22,082 bases of DNA from Ruminococcaceae bacterium UBA3323 (lineage in GTDB: Bacteria; Bacillota; Clostridia; Oscillospirales; Acutalibacteraceae): NCBI GenBank assembly GCA_002361935.1, contig DESD01000040.1:11433-33514 (forward strand), in the 5' to 3' direction. Shown one piece after another: positions 14,948 through 22,082 of this stretch (position 1 is its first letter; every line of letters begins with the position of its first letter). The notes under the pieces are model-generated. The model ran no database searches. It was not told the DNA's origin and saw nothing but the letters and a program-made list of their open reading frames with translations. The position numbers and the translations under genes were made by a program.

Positions 14948-15223
14948 ATGACACAGGCAGAAAAGCAGGCTATCATTGCTGAATACGCAACTCACGAGGG
15001 CGACACCGGATCCCCTGAAGTTCAGATTGCCGTTCTTACAACAAGAATCAACGAGCTTACAGCTCATCTTAAGATTCATAAGAAAGACAATCATTCACGC
15101 AGAGGTCTTCTTAAAATGGTAGGTCACAGAAGAAACCTTCTTGCTTACCTTTACAAGAGCGATATTGAAAGATACCGTGCACTTATCGCAAAGCTTGGTA
15201 TCCGTGATACTCTTGACAGATAA
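14948..15223 (+). CDS. rpsO: 30S ribosomal protein S15
   Basis: S15 is a primary 16S rRNA-binding protein of the small-subunit platform. The 91 residues are full length. The hallmark sequence is visible: HEGDTGSPEVQIAVLTTRINELTAHLKIHKKDNHSRRGLL, with HKKDNHSRRGL at the rRNA-contact helix, and the ending LIAKLGIRDTLDR. The start is ATG at 14948 with GAGGTG (14936-14941) six bases upstream; the GTG nine bases earlier overlaps that site and is rejected. It has its own strong promoter and leader. pnp follows after an 11-base-stem terminator, the usual rpsO-pnp order. Confidence 0.98.
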   Translation: MTQAEKQAIIAEYATHEGDTGSPEVQIAVLTTRINELTAHLKIHKKDNHSRRGLLKMVGHRRNLLAYLYKSDIERYRALIAKLGIRDTLDR

Positions 15224-15233
15224 TGCGAACAAG

Positions 15234-15263
15234 GCAGACGATAGGAAGCTATCGTCTGCTTTT
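15234..15263 (+). terminator. rpsO-pnp intergenic terminator/attenuator
   Basis: GCAGACGATAG (15234-15244) pairs perfectly with CTATCGTCTGC (15249-15259) around a GAAG loop, but only four T follow. It is likely to be partly read through, lowering pnp relative to rpsO. Confidence 0.8.
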
Positions 15264-15281
15264 CATCATTAAAGCAGTCCG

Positions 15282-15358
15282 AAGGAGGATGAATATAGTA
15301 GTAAATTGAGCATATAAGCCTGTATTGTGTGCTGAATTTATTACTATTGCACCTCCTT
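15282..15358 (+). promoter_or_regulatory. Long pnp leader hairpin
   Basis: AAGGAGG (15282-15288) pairs with CCTCCTT (15352-15358). Inside, 15295-15307 pairs with 15335-15347 over 13 bases with one wobble, and AGCATATAA (15309-15317) pairs with TTGTGTGCT (15325-15333) with two wobbles. The roughly 77-base stem-loop lies 36 bases before the pnp start codon. Similar leader duplexes are RNase III sites in enterobacterial pnp autoregulation, so a comparable role is plausible. Confidence 0.65.
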
Positions 15359-15394
15359 TTGATATAAAAATTTATTATAAAGAGAGGTAAAACT

Positions 15395-17587
15395 ATGTTT
15401 TTCAAAAATTTTAAAACATGGGAAACTGAATTTGCAGGCCGCAAATTCGTTCTTGAAACAGGCAAAATGGCGGGGCTTGCAAACGCTGCTTTCCTTGCAC
15501 GCTACGGCGAAACCGAGGTGCTTTGCACAGTAACGGCTTCTGCAAAGCCAAGAGAGGGTGTTGATTTCTTCCCTCTTTCCGTTGATTATGAAGAGAAAAT
15601 GTATTCAGTGGGCAGAATTCCGGGCTCCTTCCTCCGCCGTGAGGGCAGAGCAGGCGAAAAGGCAATCCTTACAAGCCGCTGCATAGACAGACCTATCCGC
15701 CCGCTTTTCCCAAAGGATTTAAGAAATGACTGCTCCGTTGTTGCAACCGTTATGTCTGTTGATCCTGACTGTTCACCCGAAGTAACGGCAGCTATCGGCG
15801 TTTCAGCCGCTATTGCGGTTTCCGATATTCCGTGGGACGGCCCGATTTCTTCCGTTAATGTTGGTCTTGTTGACGGTGAAATCGTTCTGAACCCAACACT
15901 TGAACAGAGAGAAAAAACCGATTTAACCCTTACCGTTGCCTCAACAGCAGACCTTGTTGCCATGATTGAAGCAGGCGGTAACGAAATTCCGGATGATCTT
16001 ATGTTTGACTGCATTATGGCAGGTCACGAAGAAAACAAGAAAATGGTTAAATTCATTCAGGGCATTGTGGATGAAATCGGCAAGCCTAAGTTTGAATACG
16101 AATCCTCCGATCCGGATCCTGCAATTATGGCAGAAATTGAGGAATTCTGCATTGAAGACGTTAAAAAGGCTCTTGATACAGACGATAAGCTTGTTCGTGA
16201 TGAGGCTCTTCTTCCGATTTATGCAGCAGTTCACGAAAAATTTGATGAAAGATTTGAAGGCAACGAGGCAAAGCTTGACGAGATCATGTATCTTGTTCAG
16301 AAGCATGTTGTTCGTGCATGGCTCAAGGATGAGCATAAGCGTGTAGACGGCAGAGGCATTGATGAAATCCGCCCGCTTAACGCAGAGATTGATTTGCTTA
16401 CAAGGGCTCACGGTTCCGGTATGTTTACAAGAGGACAGACACAGGTTCTTTCCGTTACAACACTCGGCCCGATGAGCGACTGCCAGCTTCTTGACGGTCT
16501 TGATGAGCAAACGGAAAAGAGATATATCCACCACTACAATTTCCCAAGCTACAGCGTTGGCGAAACCAAGCCATCCAGAGGACCGGGAAGAAGAGAAATC
16601 GGCCACGGTGCACTTGCCGAAAAGGCACTTGTTCCTGTTCTTCCGACTGTGGATGAATTCCCATACTGCATCCGTGTTGTATCCGAGGTTCTTTCTTCAA
16701 ACGGCTCAACATCACAGGGCTCAATCTGCGGCTCTACGCTTTCACTTATGGCTGCAGGTGTTCCGATCAAGGCTCCTGTTGCAGGTATAAGCTGCGGCCT
16801 TATTACAGGTGATGACGGCGTTTACGGCGACTTTATGACTATGGTTGATATTCAGGGTCTTGAAGATTTCTACGGCGATATGGACTTCAAGGTTGCAGGT
16901 ACAAAGAAAGGTATCACAGCAATTCAGATGGACCTTAAGGTACACGGCCTTACTCCTGAAATCATCAGGGAAGCTTTCGCTAAAACAAATAAGGCAAGAA
17001 ACTACATTCTTGATGATATTATGCTTCCTGTTATCAGCGAACCGCGCAAGGAGCTTTCAAAGTATGCTCCGAAGATGCTTACTCTTTCTATTGACCCGGA
17101 TAAAATCGGCGATGTTATCGGTAAGGGCGGAAAGGTTATACAGGAAATTCAGGCTGAATTTGATGTTAAAATCAATATCGAAGAAGACGGCAGAGTATTC
17201 ATCAGCGGTGTTGATATTGATAAGTGCAAGGGTGCTCTTGAGGTTGTAAGACTGATTGCAACCGATCCGGAGGTTGGCGCATTCTACAACGGTATTGTAA
17301 CAAGAGTTATGAACTTCGGCGCATTTGTTGAGATTGCCCCCGGCAAGGAAGGCCTTGTTCATATTTCAAGGCTTGATGTTAAGCGCACGGAAAAGGTTGA
17401 GGACTGCGTAAACATCGGTGATTCCATCATTGTAAAATGCATTGAAATCGACGATCAGGGCAGAATCAATCTTTCAAGAAGAGATGCTTTAATTGAGCTT
17501 GAGGGAATGACTCCTGAAAATGATATCGACGAAGCTCCTAGAAAGCCTCGCCGTGATTTTAAAGGTGACAGACGCCCAAGAAAATAA
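15395..17587 (+). CDS. pnp: Polyribonucleotide nucleotidyltransferase (PNPase)
   Basis: PNPase degrades RNA 3' to 5' by phosphorolysis, working as a trimer in mRNA turnover. The 730 residues show RNase PH domain 1 (about 10-145), the helical linker, RNase PH domain 2 (about 315-550, with FPSYSVGE and catalytic aspartates in FYGDMDFKVAGT, D495 and D497), a KH domain with IGKGGK at 575-580, and an S1 domain at about 627-697 ending in INLSRRDA. The tail (PRKPRRDFKGDRRPRK) is basic and probably binds RNA. The start is ATG at 15395 with GAGAGG (15382-15387) seven bases upstream. It sits behind rpsO with an attenuator and a long leader hairpin in between, so both read-through and leader processing may set its level. 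Confidence 0.98.
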   Translation: MFFKNFKTWETEFAGRKFVLETGKMAGLANAAFLARYGETEVLCTVTASAKPREGVDFFPLSVDYEEKMYSVGRIPGSFLRREGRAGEKAILTSRCIDRPIRPLFPKDLRNDCSVVATVMSVDPDCSPEVTAAIGVSAAIAVSDIPWDGPISSVNVGLVDGEIVLNPTLEQREKTDLTLTVASTADLVAMIEAGGNEIPDDLMFDCIMAGHEENKKMVKFIQGIVDEIGKPKFEYESSDPDPAIMAEIEEFCIEDVKKALDTDDKLVRDEALLPIYAAVHEKFDERFEGNEAKLDEIMYLVQKHVVRAWLKDEHKRVDGRGIDEIRPLNAEIDLLTRAHGSGMFTRGQTQVLSVTTLGPMSDCQLLDGLDEQTEKRYIHHYNFPSYSVGETKPSRGPGRREIGHGALAEKALVPVLPTVDEFPYCIRVVSEVLSSNGSTSQGSICGSTLSLMAAGVPIKAPVAGISCGLITGDDGVYGDFMTMVDIQGLEDFYGDMDFKVAGTKKGITAIQMDLKVHGLTPEIIREAFAKTNKARNYILDDIMLPVISEPRKELSKYAPKMLTLSIDPDKIGDVIGKGGKVIQEIQAEFDVKINIEEDGRVFISGVDIDKCKGALEVVRLIATDPEVGAFYNGIVTRVMNFGAFVEIAPGKEGLVHISRLDVKRTEKVEDCVNIGDSIIVKCIEIDDQGRINLSRRDALIELEGMTPENDIDEAPRKPRRDFKGDRRPRK

Positions 17588-17603
17588 TCTGATATTCATA
17601 TTT

Positions 17604-17636
17604 AAGGGGAACGGCCATTGCTGTTCCCCTTTTTTA
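17604..17636 (+). terminator. pnp terminator
   Basis: AAGGGGAAC (17604-17612) pairs with GTTCCCCTT (17623-17631), extended inward by three further pairs including one wobble, and T runs to 17635. Confidence 0.88.
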
Positions 17637-17666
17637 TTGACTTACAATTCTATAATATGGTATTAT
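17637..17666 (+). promoter_or_regulatory. Promoter of the lacZ-type gene
   Basis: TTGACT (17637-17642) and TATTAT (17661-17666) are 18 bases apart with an extended -10 TGG at 17658-17660. It starts immediately after the pnp terminator. Confidence 0.65.
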
Positions 17667-17723
17667 TAAAATAAGTATATTTGATAAATTTCAGCATTTT
17701 TTGAAAATAAGGAGTAAAGAATT

Positions 17724-20717
17724 ATGAAATACCAGATAAGCAGAGATCTGCACTCTGATTTTTCTGTTTTTGAAGAAAACAAGCTTACCGAACGCAGCTA
17801 TTTTATACCATTTTCAACAACCGAAAAACTTGTGGAAAGTGATTATAAAAACGAACGCTACATTTCAGACCGAACCATTTGTTTAAGCGGAGAATGGAAT
17901 TTTGCCTACTTTGATAAGCTGAGCAAAATTCCCGATACCTTTGATACGGAAAATTTTTCCTTTGATACGGTAAATGTTCCAAGCACGTGGCAAAGAACGG
18001 GATACGACCAGATAGCATATATCAATACAAGATATCCTTTCCCGAAGAAACCGCCAAGAATTCCGCAGGATGTAGCCGTTGGAATTTACCAAAGATGCTT
18101 CAATATCCAAAGCCCGAATAAGCACAGAGTGTTAACCTTTCTTGGTGTTGCAGGGGCACTTGCTGTTTATATAAACGGAAGATATGTGGGCTACAGTGAA
18201 GGAAGCCACAATACAGCTGAATTTGATATATCGTCATTCCTGAATAACGGGAACAATGAAATTGTTGCTGTTGTTTACAAATGGAGCAACGGAACATACC
18301 TTGAATGCCAGGATATGTTCCGCGAAAACGGAATTTTCAGGGATGTTTATATTGTTGAAACAGAAAAGAACTATATAAACGATTTCTGCATAAGGCCTGA
18401 AATCAATATTGACGGAACATATAATGTAAATATTTCCGTGGACGGCAGCTTTGATGAGAATTCAAGAATAAAGATTACGGCACAGGATGATAAAAACCTG
18501 TTTGAAGCAGAGCTTCTTCCCGATAAAAACACATCTGTCAAATCCCTTTATGTTGAGGAATGGAGCGCTGAAATTCCGAAGCTTTATGATGTAACCATAT
18601 CCCTTTATGACGGCAACAGAGAAATAGAAGCCATACGCACATACCTTGGATTTAAACATATAGAAATCAAAGGTGAGGTTTTCTTTTTCAATGACAAGGC
18701 AATTAAGCTTAAGGGCGTCAATCACCATGATACTCATATGACAAAGGGATATGCTGTCAGCCTTGACGATCTGGAGCTTGATATAAAAATCATGAAAGAA
18801 TATAACTGCAATGCAGTAAGAACCTCTCATTATCCGCCTGATCCTGCGTTTATAACAATGTGTGATATTTACGGCTTATATGTTGTTGACGAGGCAGACA
18901 TTGAAACCCACGGCTTCTATGCAATTCCTTACAGTACATACAATCCGAACAGACTGAGCAATGATACAGCCTGGGCAAATCATTATCTTGACAGGGTCAA
19001 AAGAATGTACGGCAGAGATAAAAACCACCCGAGCATAACCATGTGGAGCCTTGGCAATGAATCGGGCGGCTATAAATGCCAGGATGTATGCTATGATTAT
19101 CTGAAAAAGATAAATCCCGAAATTCCCGTTCATTACGAGGGTGTTAACAGAAGCAAGCGATGGGCATATGATGTTGTTTCCCATATGTATGCATCACCCG
19201 AACTGATGAAAAGTGTTTTGGAGGGCAAGGCAGGCAAAAAGTACAAGGGCAAACCTTTCTTCCAATGTGAATATGCCCACGCAATGGGCAACGGCCCCGG
19301 CAGACTTGAAGAATATATGAAGCTTTTTTATTCTTCAGATCAGTTTATGGGCGGCTGCATCTGGGAATTCGCCGATCACAGCGTTTACGATGAAAACGCA
19401 AAATACAAATGGACATACGGCGGCGACCATAACGAGCCGATACATGACGGCAATTTCTGCGTTGACGGATTGTTTTTCCCGAACAGGGAACCGTCAAGCG
19501 GTGCGCTTGAAATGAAGGCCTGCTACCGTCCTGTCAGAGCAACAAATATCGGCGGCGGAAATTTTGAATTCTGGAACACAAGAAGCTTTAAATCAACCGA
19601 CGATATCACAATTGATTATGAAATTATTGAAAATACCGTCCCTGTTCAAAGCGGCAGCTTCAATGTTGATATTCCTGCGGAAGACAAGCATGTTTTAAGC
19701 ATTGAATGCGAAGCGTTTGAAAGAACAGGTGCTGATATCTTTGTTAATTTTATATATAAAAGCAAAGAAACAGGCGCTGAAATTGCAAAAGAGCAGCTTA
19801 TTCTTGCAACCGCAAAGCTGAGCGGACAGATTGATTACAACCCTGCTAAAATCAAAACCGAGAAAGGCAGAATAGCTGTTGAATTCAAAACAGGAAATGC
19901 TGTTTTTGAAAAGAAAAAGGGCTTAACAAGCCTTGTTGCAAACGGCAGGGAATATATAAATCAAAAGCCTGTTGACAAAGGCTTCGGCTTTGTTCCCCAT
20001 ATTTTCAGAGGAACAATTGATAACGACAGAAACCTTTTAATGTTCTGGAAATTTATCGGGCTGGACAGGGCTAAAGCAAAGCTTAAGGGCATCAAAATCA
20101 CGGAAAACAAAATCAGAACCGTCTACAGCTTTAAGACAAGAGGCATTTTCAGGCTTGCAAAGGCATGTGTTGATTATACTTTCGGTGACAACGGAAAAAT
20201 TTATGTTACTTCAACTCTAAAAAAATCCTGCATTTTAACCGCAACGCTTCCGCGCTTCGGTGTTCACTTCGAGCTCCCGAATGACTTTGAAACAGTTCAG
20301 TATTACGGACTCGGCCCTGATGAAAATTATTCCGATTTCAGGGAACATTCCATTATCGGCGTTTATGAAACTGCCGTTTCCGATATGGCACACAAATACA
20401 TCAAGCCGCAGGATTCGGGCAACAGAGGAGAAATCCGCTACGCTGCCATAACAACAGACAAGGGTGAGGAAATCAGATTTAACGCAGTTAACAAAACCTT
20501 TAGTTTCAATGCAAATCACTTTACACTCGGTCAGCTTACCAAGGCAGGTCATATTGAGGATATACCCGATATGGATACAACCTTTGCTGCCATAGACGGC
20601 TTTGTGCGGGGAACGGGATCAGGAAGCTGCGGCCCTGCAACAACCAAGGAACATTCCATTTCATTCGGCTACGGCAAACCGCTGGAGTTTACATTTGAAT
20701 TTGAATTTTCCAAATAA
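17724..20717 (+). CDS. Beta-galactosidase, LacZ-type GH2
   Basis: This 997-residue enzyme has the full LacZ architecture: sugar-binding domain (about 50-215), immunoglobulin-like domain (220-310), TIM barrel (about 315-600), a second immunoglobulin-like domain (about 610-700) and the C-terminal Bgal small-chain beta-sandwich (about 725-995, with YYGLGPDENYSDF and the QDSGNRGEIRY segment). The acid/base is E446 in WSLGNESG and the nucleophile E516 in FFQCEYAHAMGN. It hydrolyses terminal beta-galactosides such as lactose. No signal peptide is present, so it is cytoplasmic. The start is ATG at 17724 with AAGGAG nine bases upstream. It has its own promoter and terminator, and no transporter or LacI-type regulator is adjacent. 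It is only distantly related to the 689-residue GH2 protein at 334-2403. I leave the symbol blank because substrate preference is unproven. Confidence 0.93.
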   Translation: MKYQISRDLHSDFSVFEENKLTERSYFIPFSTTEKLVESDYKNERYISDRTICLSGEWNFAYFDKLSKIPDTFDTENFSFDTVNVPSTWQRTGYDQIAYINTRYPFPKKPPRIPQDVAVGIYQRCFNIQSPNKHRVLTFLGVAGALAVYINGRYVGYSEGSHNTAEFDISSFLNNGNNEIVAVVYKWSNGTYLECQDMFRENGIFRDVYIVETEKNYINDFCIRPEINIDGTYNVNISVDGSFDENSRIKITAQDDKNLFEAELLPDKNTSVKSLYVEEWSAEIPKLYDVTISLYDGNREIEAIRTYLGFKHIEIKGEVFFFNDKAIKLKGVNHHDTHMTKGYAVSLDDLELDIKIMKEYNCNAVRTSHYPPDPAFITMCDIYGLYVVDEADIETHGFYAIPYSTYNPNRLSNDTAWANHYLDRVKRMYGRDKNHPSITMWSLGNESGGYKCQDVCYDYLKKINPEIPVHYEGVNRSKRWAYDVVSHMYASPELMKSVLEGKAGKKYKGKPFFQCEYAHAMGNGPGRLEEYMKLFYSSDQFMGGCIWEFADHSVYDENAKYKWTYGGDHNEPIHDGNFCVDGLFFPNREPSSGALEMKACYRPVRATNIGGGNFEFWNTRSFKSTDDITIDYEIIENTVPVQSGSFNVDIPAEDKHVLSIECEAFERTGADIFVNFIYKSKETGAEIAKEQLILATAKLSGQIDYNPAKIKTEKGRIAVEFKTGNAVFEKKKGLTSLVANGREYINQKPVDKGFGFVPHIFRGTIDNDRNLLMFWKFIGLDRAKAKLKGIKITENKIRTVYSFKTRGIFRLAKACVDYTFGDNGKIYVTSTLKKSCILTATLPRFGVHFELPNDFETVQYYGLGPDENYSDFREHSIIGVYETAVSDMAHKYIKPQDSGNRGEIRYAAITTDKGEEIRFNAVNKTFSFNANHFTLGQLTKAGHIEDIPDMDTTFAAIDGFVRGTGSGSCGPATTKEHSISFGYGKPLEFTFEFEFSK

Positions 20718-20729
20718 TATATAAAGAAA

Positions 20730-20756
20730 AGATGAGGTAAAACCTCATCTTTTTTT
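20730..20756 (+). terminator. Terminator of the lacZ-type gene
   Basis: AGATGAGGT (20730-20738) pairs perfectly with ACCTCATCT (20742-20750) with an AAA loop, followed by seven T. Confidence 0.9.
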
Positions 20757-20760
20757 GCAC

Positions 20761-20788
20761 AAAAAAGCACGAACCAAATGGTTCGTGC
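20761..20788 (-). terminator. Terminator of the rplU-prp-rpmA operon
   Basis: GCACGAACC (20767-20775) pairs with GGTTCGTGC (20780-20788). On the minus strand the hairpin is followed by a T-run read from A at 20761-20766. It is back to back with the plus-strand terminator above. Confidence 0.88.
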
Positions 20789-20802
20789 AATCTTTTTGTT
20801 AA

Positions 20803-21087
20803 TTACTGCTCAACAGGATAAACAGAAACCTTTTTTCTGTCTTTTCCCATTTTCTCAAATCTTACAGTGCCATCAACAAGAGCAAAAAGTGTATCATCAG
20901 AACCGATGCCTACATTGTTGCCCGGATGAATATGAGTTCCTCTCTGACGGTAAAGAATATTGCCTGCAAGAACAAACTGACCGTCTGCTCTTTTAGCGCC
21001 AAGTCTTTTTGATTCAGAATCACGGCCGTTCTTTGTAGAACCCATACCTTTTTTATGAGCAAAAAGCTGTAAATTCAATTTAAGCAT
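20803..21087 (-). CDS. rpmA: 50S ribosomal protein L27 with cleavable N-terminal extension
   Basis: L27 reaches the peptidyl-transferase centre of the 50S subunit, and its N-terminal tail contacts the tRNA ends. The 94 residues begin MLKLNLQLF and then AHKKGMGSTKNGRDS. The extension matches the Firmicutes type that Prp removes between F9 and A10 before L27 can function. The core motifs GRDSESKRLG and IxxRQRGTxxHPGxNVGxGxDxTLFA are present. The start ATG (21085-21087) has GGAGGTG (21093-21099) five bases upstream, overlapping the prp stop. It is the last gene of rplU-prp-rpmA, with a strong terminator downstream. Confidence 0.98.
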   Translation of the reverse strand: MLKLNLQLFAHKKGMGSTKNGRDSESKRLGAKRADGQFVLAGNILYRQRGTHIHPGNNVGIGSDDTLFALVDGTVRFEKMGKDRKKVSVYPVEQ

Positions 21088-21089
21088 TA

Positions 21090-21404
21090 TTACACCTCCG
21101 AAATAATCACATTAATATTCTCGGGATAATCCTTCTGAAGCTCTGATAAATGAAGCTTTAATCCATTCAGAATATCCTGAGCCGAATTTGCGGAATTTTT
21201 TATCATTAGTTTTAAATAGCCGTCATCCGCCTCTGCCACAGCCTTAAGATGAATAACATCCGTTATGGTATTGGCTGCCATAAGGCAGGCACTTGAAACA
21301 AAAGCACAAATCAAATCTTCTCCGTGCGGAGCGCTCATTGAATGACCCTTGGCTTCAAAACCGATTAAACAATTATCCGCTTTGTAAAAGTTAACTTTAA
21401 TCAT
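21090..21404 (-). CDS. prp: Ribosomal-processing cysteine protease Prp
   Basis: Prp (formerly YsxB) is a cysteine protease that removes the N-terminal extension of L27. The 104 residues carry the family's catalytic pair: H21 in AKGHS and C33 in EDLICAFVSS, equivalent to H22 and C34 of the Staphylococcus aureus enzyme. The start ATG (21402-21404) is six bases after the rplU stop. It has no clear ribosome binding site, so translation is probably coupled to rplU, which would keep Prp well below ribosomal protein levels. The position between rplU and rpmA is the conserved one, and the L27 encoded next has the matching cleavage site. Confidence 0.95.
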   Translation of the reverse strand: MIKVNFYKADNCLIGFEAKGHSMSAPHGEDLICAFVSSACLMAANTITDVIHLKAVAEADDGYLKLMIKNSANSAQDILNGLKLHLSELQKDYPENINVIISEV

Positions 21405-21410
21405 AGGTAA

Positions 21411-21719
21411 TTAAGCGTTGATAGCTGTAATTTCAACCTTTGTGTAAGGCTGACGATGACCCATTTTGCGTTTTTCATTCTTCTTTGGCTTGTAGGTAAA
21501 TACAGTGATTTTCTTGCCCTTGCCGTTCTTAAGAACCTTAGCTGCAACTGTTGCTTTTGCGCAATCCTTGCCGGCCTTGAAGCCCTTATCCGTGCTTACA
21601 GCAAGAACGTTATCGAAAGTGATTTCCTCTTCAGCTTCTGCACCAAGCTTTTCAATGTAAAGAACATCGCCTTCAGCAACCTTATACTGCTTACCGCCTG
21701 TTACGATAACTGCGTACAT
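21411..21719 (-). CDS. rplU: 50S ribosomal protein L21
   Basis: L21 binds 23S rRNA domain I in the large subunit. The 102 residues begin MYAVIVTGGKQYKVAEGD and end with KKITVFTYKPKKNEKRKMGHRQPYTKVEITAI, the conserved rRNA-binding segment. The true start is ATG at 21717-21719, with AAAGGAG (21728-21734) eight bases upstream; the in-frame extension to 21854 crosses the promoter and leader and is rejected. It is the first gene of the rplU-prp-rpmA operon, driven by a near-consensus promoter and preceded by a short structured leader. Confidence 0.98.
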   Translation of the reverse strand: MYAVIVTGGKQYKVAEGDVLYIEKLGAEAEEEITFDNVLAVSTDKGFKAGKDCAKATVAAKVLKNGKGKKITVFTYKPKKNEKRKMGHRQPYTKVEITAINA

Positions 21720-21795
21720 CCGATTTTCTCCTTTATCAAGTCTCGCTACGATAGGTGTATACCCAAGTATAACTTTCAAACCCATAATATGCGGC
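21720..21795 (-). promoter_or_regulatory. rplU leader (L21 leader-like)
   Basis: About 75 bases lie between the predicted transcription start and rplU. They include small self-complementary pieces such as TCGTAGCGA and GTATAC just upstream of the ribosome binding site. L21 leaders are known regulatory RNAs in Firmicutes; position and size fit, but I could not verify the consensus fold. Confidence 0.45.
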
Positions 21796-21801
21796 TTAAT
21801 T

Positions 21802-21829
21802 ATTATAACAGAAAAACAGGCATTGTCAA
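21802..21829 (-). promoter_or_regulatory. rplU operon promoter
   Basis: On the minus strand TTGACA (21824-21829) and TATAAT (21802-21807) are 16 bases apart with an extended -10 TGT. Both boxes match consensus exactly, fitting a highly expressed ribosomal protein operon. Confidence 0.88.
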
Positions 21830-21928
21830 GAGTTATTATATAAATAATAAACACTTTTTATACAAAAGAAGGCTTTTCATTGCAGGGGCAAGCAACGTTC
21901 GTCTGTAATTTGCAATCTTTAGACAACG

Positions 21929-21953
21929 AAAGGGCGGAAAATTCCGCCCTTTT
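21929..21953 (-). terminator. Hairpin after the edge gene
   Basis: AAAGGGCGGA (21929-21938) pairs with TCCGCCCTTT (21943-21952) around AAAT. It starts 12 bases past the stop of the FN3-type gene. Tails of T are short on both strands, so termination may be moderate. Confidence 0.7.
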
Positions 21954-21964
21954 GATTATATTGA

Positions 21965-22082
21965 TTACTTTCTCTTGGCATTTACAACACTACTGTAGTT
22001 TGAGGTTGCATTCTTGTTTTTGCTTGTCACTGCTCTTACCTTGTAGCTGTAGGTTTTGCCCTTTGCCGCTACCGCTGTTGTA
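21965..22082 (-). CDS. C-terminal end of a fibronectin type III domain protein (partial)
   Basis: Only the last 38 residues are present; the gene runs off the window edge. The readable sequence includes GKTYSYKVRAVTSKNKN and SNYSSVVNAKRK before the TAA stop at 21965-21967. The YxYKVRAV strand and the final SxYSxVV strand are the typical last strands of a fibronectin type III domain, so the protein ends in at least one such domain with a short basic tail. Proteins of this kind in gut Clostridia are commonly secreted cell-surface or carbohydrate-binding proteins, but the rest of the architecture is not visible. It was too short for simple open-frame detection and was found by translating the minus strand from the edge. 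Confidence 0.75.
   Translation of the reverse strand, partial: TTAVAAKGKTYSYKVRAVTSKNKNATSNYSSVVNAKRK

Noticed and set aside
15941..16606. 221-codon minus-strand frame inside pnp
   Set aside because: It lies wholly within a well-conserved gene on the other strand and has no start signals; it is a codon-bias shadow.
21720..21854. 45-residue N-terminal extension of L21
   Set aside because: It overlaps the consensus promoter and leader; MYAVIVTGGKQ with AAAGGAG upstream is the standard L21 start.

Overview
The window reads as a low-to-moderate GC, anaerobic Clostridia-type chromosome, plausibly a gut member of the Oscillospiraceae/Ruminococcaceae. Support comes from strong AGGAGG-type ribosome binding sites, TTGACA/TATAAT promoters, L27 with a cleavable N-terminal extension plus its Prp protease, Mini-III RNase, pyruvate phosphate dikinase, and a GlpP-type glycerol regulator. 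The genus is inferred, not proven. Most of the DNA is conserved chromosomal housekeeping sequence. No phage, transposase, CRISPR array or defence system was recognised.

Layout: (1) 1-260 holds a 155-base tandem repeat that folds into a structured, terminator-ended RNA candidate. (2) 334-2403 is a cytoplasmic GH2 glycosidase with a TTG start. (3) 2485-6371 is a glycerol-3-phosphate region: tRNA-Gly(CCC), glpP, then a promoter, a leader with an intrinsic terminator, and a three-gene oxidoreductase operon (FAD/BFD-type GlpA-like, FAD/NAD GlpB-like, DUF1667). (4) glmU converges on that operon across a bidirectional terminator. (5) ppdK and a small four-helix membrane protein gene follow on the plus strand. 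(6) 11429-13750 (minus) is an operon of an SGNH hydrolase, obg and mrnC. (7) 13751-14760 is an accessory island: paired palindromes, two XRE regulators, duplicated operators around an outward promoter, and a roughly 290-base hairpin-rich element with no credible gene. (8) rpsO, pnp and a lacZ-type GH2 beta-galactosidase lie on the plus strand. (9) rplU-prp-rpmA (minus) is followed at the edge by the 3' end of an FN3-domain protein gene.

How they work together: the glycerol genes form a self-contained regulatory unit in which GlpP probably prevents termination in the leader directly downstream of its own gene. rpsO and pnp are the usual ribosome/RNA-decay pair with structured leaders. rplU-prp-rpmA and obg-mrnC, usually contiguous in Firmicutes, are here separated by a plus-strand block (rpsO-pnp-lacZ) and the XRE/repeat island, which suggests a rearrangement. 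The most unusual non-coding signals are the tandem RNA at the left edge, the glp leader terminator, the XRE operator pair facing a non-coding element, and a long pnp leader hairpin that pairs a Shine-Dalgarno sequence with a copy of the 16S anti-Shine-Dalgarno sequence.
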